Part shown: positions 5,276 through 7,765 of the stretch, piece after piece
Layout of the letters: each line of letters begins with the position of its first letter
How positions within the stretch are numbered: position 1 is the first letter of the stretch
From: Oceanicaulis sp.
GTDB taxonomy: Bacteria > Pseudomonadota > Alphaproteobacteria > Caulobacterales > Maricaulaceae
Reading direction: 5' to 3'
NCBI GenBank assembly: GCA_007571185.1
Contig: RKRX01000093.1
Location: forward strand, 1-7,765
DNA: 7,765 nucleotides
Program-made: the position numbers and the translations under genes
The notes under the pieces: model-generated
Told to the model about the DNA's origin: nothing
The model's input: only the letters and a program-made list of their open reading frames with translations
Databases searched by the model: none

Positions 5276-7765
5276 TTACCGACCGAACGGGACAGAGAAA
5301 TTCCCGTAAAATCCACGACCGCTGATTCGGTCAAACTGACTGCCGCCATAGGTCCAGGTGTGTGGACGGGTTCCTTCATCAAAGATATTGCTCACACCCA
5401 CGGTCAGGCGGGCATAGTTCTCACTTCCCCGCTCCAGGTAATAGGTTGCCGAGGCATCGTGATAGGTGATGTCATCGGTCTCCCAGCGCGGCTCGCTAGC
5501 GTCAGTGTTCGTGGCGCCGATATAGTTCACGCTCCAGTAAAAACGGAAATCCTTGTAGGAATATCCCACTCCGCCGCGCAGACGCACATCGGGATTCCAG
5601 AACGCACCGGCTCGGTCCGAGGCGATGCCATCGATATCGATGAATTCGTCCTTCTCCAGATACTGACCGCCGAAACTCAGGCTCAGCGCACCCATATCCC
5701 GCTCTTCAGAAGCAGAGAGGGACAGACGCTTCACAACGTCCGCCACACCAAAACTATAGCCCATTTGCATGTCCCAGCCGTCGATATCAGAGCCATTCAC
5801 GTTCACGAAGGTATCGCGCACCAACTGAATTTGCCGGGTGGTCGGATCGCGATCCACCAGCTGACAGAATTGGCCGTCAGGGCTGTAGCGTTCCGCACAC
5901 TCATTGAGAATGCGCTGTTCGCCTAGCTGAGCGATCAGATCAGAAAACTCGATGTCAAAATAGTCCACCGTCATCCAGAATCGATTCAGGAATCGGGGCT
6001 GGAACACGATGCCTACCGTCAGGGTGTCAGAGATTTCCGGACGCAAATCGGGATTGCCGCCCGATTCATCCTGGCCCGTATTCAACCCGGTAAAACGATC
6101 GAGCTCCTCATCACTGAAGCCTGTCCAGGTCAGACAACCGGCGCGACGATCAGGATTGCTCGGAAGCACGGCGTTCGAGCACGGATCGGTGTAACCGATA
6201 AAGCCGATACTGCCCGGCAATCCCAGCTCAGCCGGATGCGGAGAGCGGATCGAGCGCGCCTGGACCGCCCGGAAAGTCAGATCCGGGGCTAGCGCCCAGC
6301 GCAGGCCAAACTTGTAAGTGTCCAGAATGTCCGAACCGCCTTTTTCATACTGAGACAGACGGTAAGCGCCCTCAAAATCAAGCACCTTGACGCCAGGACG
6401 ATTCTTCAGCAGTGGTGCAATGACTTCCACAAAGCCTTCGGTCACCGAATTGTCCACTGAAAAGGAAGGCAATTGGCTGCCGTAGAACCCTTCGCCAGCT
6501 TGGGTGATTGGATCCACATTCCGACTATTGTCTTCGTAGCGCCATTCCAGACCGGTCGCAAACTCGATCGGTCCGGCGGGCAATTCAAACCAGATATAAC
6601 TGTCGCCCGACAGAGCGCCCATGACCTGGTGCATGGCGCTGGTGAAGTCGAAAATGGCGTCCCCGGCCTGTAGATAGTCCACCACCTGCGGGGTCAAGCC
6701 ATTGAGCAGATCAATCGGCGTACAACCGGCCGCACGGGCGGCGGCGGAGCGGCAAACCGCATTGCCGGTCGCCCCGTCAATAACCACGTCGAGCACATTG
6801 GCGAACGCCGCGCCCCGGGCCTGGCCCGATGTGGTGGTGCGGTATTGCGCATAGCCGTAATCATAGGATGCATCCCATATCCAGCCATTGGGCAATTCAC
6901 CATCAAAGGTCAGCGCCAGGGCGTAATAATCCTGCTCTCGAGTTGACCGGCGCGCGCCCAACTCCCACAGATTGCGCGAGGCGATCTGAAAATTCGTAAC
7001 GCCCAGCGCATCAAGCTGATCATGCAGGGCCTCGGTGAACAGCGGGTTGCGGTCCATGCCGGTGATGGTCGGCAAATCCCCATTGCCCGCTGACGGTGTG
7101 GACAGATCGGCCACCTCAAGCCGGTTATAGGCGCGAATGCGGTCGCCCCGGCGTAAGAAGATCGGCCCGATATCAGAGCGTGCTTCGGTATGGGCGTAGA
7201 TAAATTCCACACCCAATTCAATACGATCGGTCAGATATTTCCCGCTCAAATACCCATTATAGCGGCTAGACGGCGACCAATAGGTGTTGTCATAAGCCTG
7301 CTCAACCATTTCACAGCCAGCCCGAGCGTCACACCCCCAGAAATTCAGCAGACCGCCGGCGCCCAGACTGATCGCCCGGAACTTGCCTAGACCGGGGTCA
7401 TAGACCAGCGGATTGGCCACGCCGTCGATGAAAAAGTCTTCACCTTCACCTGGAACCCGCTCACCAAACACCCAGCGTGGCAAATCCGGATCGCCATTTT
7501 CGTCCAGCACCAAGTTTCCGTCACCATCGATCGCGTGATAACCGCGAAAGGGCCAGGGCGTATCAAAGGACGGGATGGCGTTGGCATAAGCCCCGGCCCA
7601 GATATCTAGAACGTTGAATTTCGGAATGGTGTCATATTCGGCATCGGGATCAATGACCTGTTCAACACGATCGATATGCGGCCAGCTCAGACGCGGCTGT
7701 GCATTGGGAACCCAGCTGCGAAGACCTTCGCGACCTGCCTCGTAGCGCGTAAGCTCACTGTTCTC
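5276..7765 (-). CDS. TonB-dependent outer-membrane receptor, N-terminus outside window
   Basis: The frame is open from the right edge to a TAA stop at 5276-5278, giving 829 residues of a larger protein. Signal peptide, TonB box and most or all of the plug lie beyond the window. An apparent TTG start at 7511-7513 is simply an internal leucine codon, since receptor-like sequence continues upstream. The visible part is a beta-barrel with alternating aromatic strands and features common in TonB-dependent receptors of alphaproteobacteria: VCRSAAARAAGC with LLNGLTP following, ARSIRSPHPAELGLPG, GGNPDLRPEISDTLTVG, then WMTVDYFDIEFSDLIAQLG and near the end LTVGVSNIFDEGTRP and SGRGFYGNFSVPF. These proteins import siderophores, glycans, peptides or other ligands using energy from TonB-ExbBD. 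The paired peptidase hints at a peptide-type ligand, which is inference. Odd points are four close cysteine pairs, an Asp/Gly-rich loop, and an end at FGR, not at an aromatic residue. Confidence 0.93.
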   Translation of the reverse strand, partial: ENSELTRYEAGREGLRSWVPNAQPRLSWPHIDRVEQVIDPDAEYDTIPKFNVLDIWAGAYANAIPSFDTPWPFRGYHAIDGDGNLVLDENGDPDLPRWVFGERVPGEGEDFFIDGVANPLVYDPGLGKFRAISLGAGGLLNFWGCDARAGCEMVEQAYDNTYWSPSSRYNGYLSGKYLTDRIELGVEFIYAHTEARSDIGPIFLRRGDRIRAYNRLEVADLSTPSAGNGDLPTITGMDRNPLFTEALHDQLDALGVTNFQIASRNLWELGARRSTREQDYYALALTFDGELPNGWIWDASYDYGYAQYRTTTSGQARGAAFANVLDVVIDGATGNAVCRSAAARAAGCTPIDLLNGLTPQVVDYLQAGDAIFDFTSAMHQVMGALSGDSYIWFELPAGPIEFATGLEWRYEDNSRNVDPITQAGEGFYGSQLPSFSVDNSVTEGFVEVIAPLLKNRPGVKVLDFEGAYRLSQYEKGGSDILDTYKFGLRWALAPDLTFRAVQARSIRSPHPAELGLPGSIGFIGYTDPCSNAVLPSNPDRRAGCLTWTGFSDEELDRFTGLNTGQDESGGNPDLRPEISDTLTVGIVFQPRFLNRFWMTVDYFDIEFSDLIAQLGEQRILNECAERYSPDGQFCQLVDRDPTTRQIQLVRDTFVNVNGSDIDGWDMQMGYSFGVADVVKRLSLSASEERDMGALSLSFGGQYLEKDEFIDIDGIASDRAGAFWNPDVRLRGGVGYSYKDFRFYWSVNYIGATNTDASEPRWETDDITYHDASATYYLERGSENYARLTVGVSNIFDEGTRPHTWTYGGSQFDRISGRGFYGNFSVPFGR

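Noticed and set aside
5360..5926. Plus-strand 188-codon open frame antisense to the TonB-dependent receptor
   Set aside because: It is a shadow of the receptor barrel, with no ribosome-binding site and no family features.
7511..7513. TTG as start codon of the TonB-dependent receptor
   Set aside because: The frame stays open for 84 more codons to the window edge, with sequence that fits the receptor, and the plug and signal peptide must still lie upstream.

Overview
The window looks like chromosomal DNA from a moderately GC-rich Gram-negative bacterium, most likely an aquatic alphaproteobacterium of the Caulobacter/Maricaulis/Hyphomonas type. The grounds are the protein repertoire (a large TonB-dependent receptor paired with a secreted S9 peptidase, a short Wza/GumB/HfsD-like exporter, a WbaP-like phosphoglycosyl transferase) and the general style of the proteins. 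This placement is an inference; there is no rRNA or other marker gene. No tRNA, rRNA, CRISPR array, insertion sequence or phage gene was seen.

Layout. Positions 1-200 (minus) hold the first 66 codons of an unrecognised exported protein that runs off the left edge. Positions 412-1002 (minus) encode a short outer-membrane polysaccharide-export lipoprotein. A 509-bp gene-free region (1003-1511) separates it from a divergent plus-strand gene (1512-2933) for a membrane-bound sugar-1-phosphate transferase that starts assembly of a lipid-linked polysaccharide. That region carries a probable promoter for the export gene and a perfect tandem array of a 13-bp unit (7 full copies plus 10 bp) ending 22 bp before the transferase start codon. 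After a 41-bp convergent junction come two minus-strand genes: a secreted S9/DPP-IV-like serine peptidase (2975-5209) and, upstream of it and 66 bp away, a TonB-dependent receptor (5276-7765) whose N-terminus lies beyond the right edge.

How the genes may work together. The left half is a polysaccharide module: the transferase loads the first sugar phosphate onto undecaprenyl phosphate and the lipoprotein contributes to the export channel. The exported protein at the left edge may belong to the same system. The right half looks like a nutrient-scavenging pair: the receptor imports a ligand across the outer membrane and the exported peptidase may trim peptides on the way in. Nothing in the sequence ties the two halves to each other.

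The most notable non-coding signal is the 13-bp repeat array in the leader or promoter of the transferase gene, which could vary in copy number and so tune polysaccharide production. The most notable protein signals are the apparent loss of the double-glutamate motif in the DPP-IV-like peptidase and four close cysteine pairs in the receptor barrel. No clearly new multi-gene system was found.
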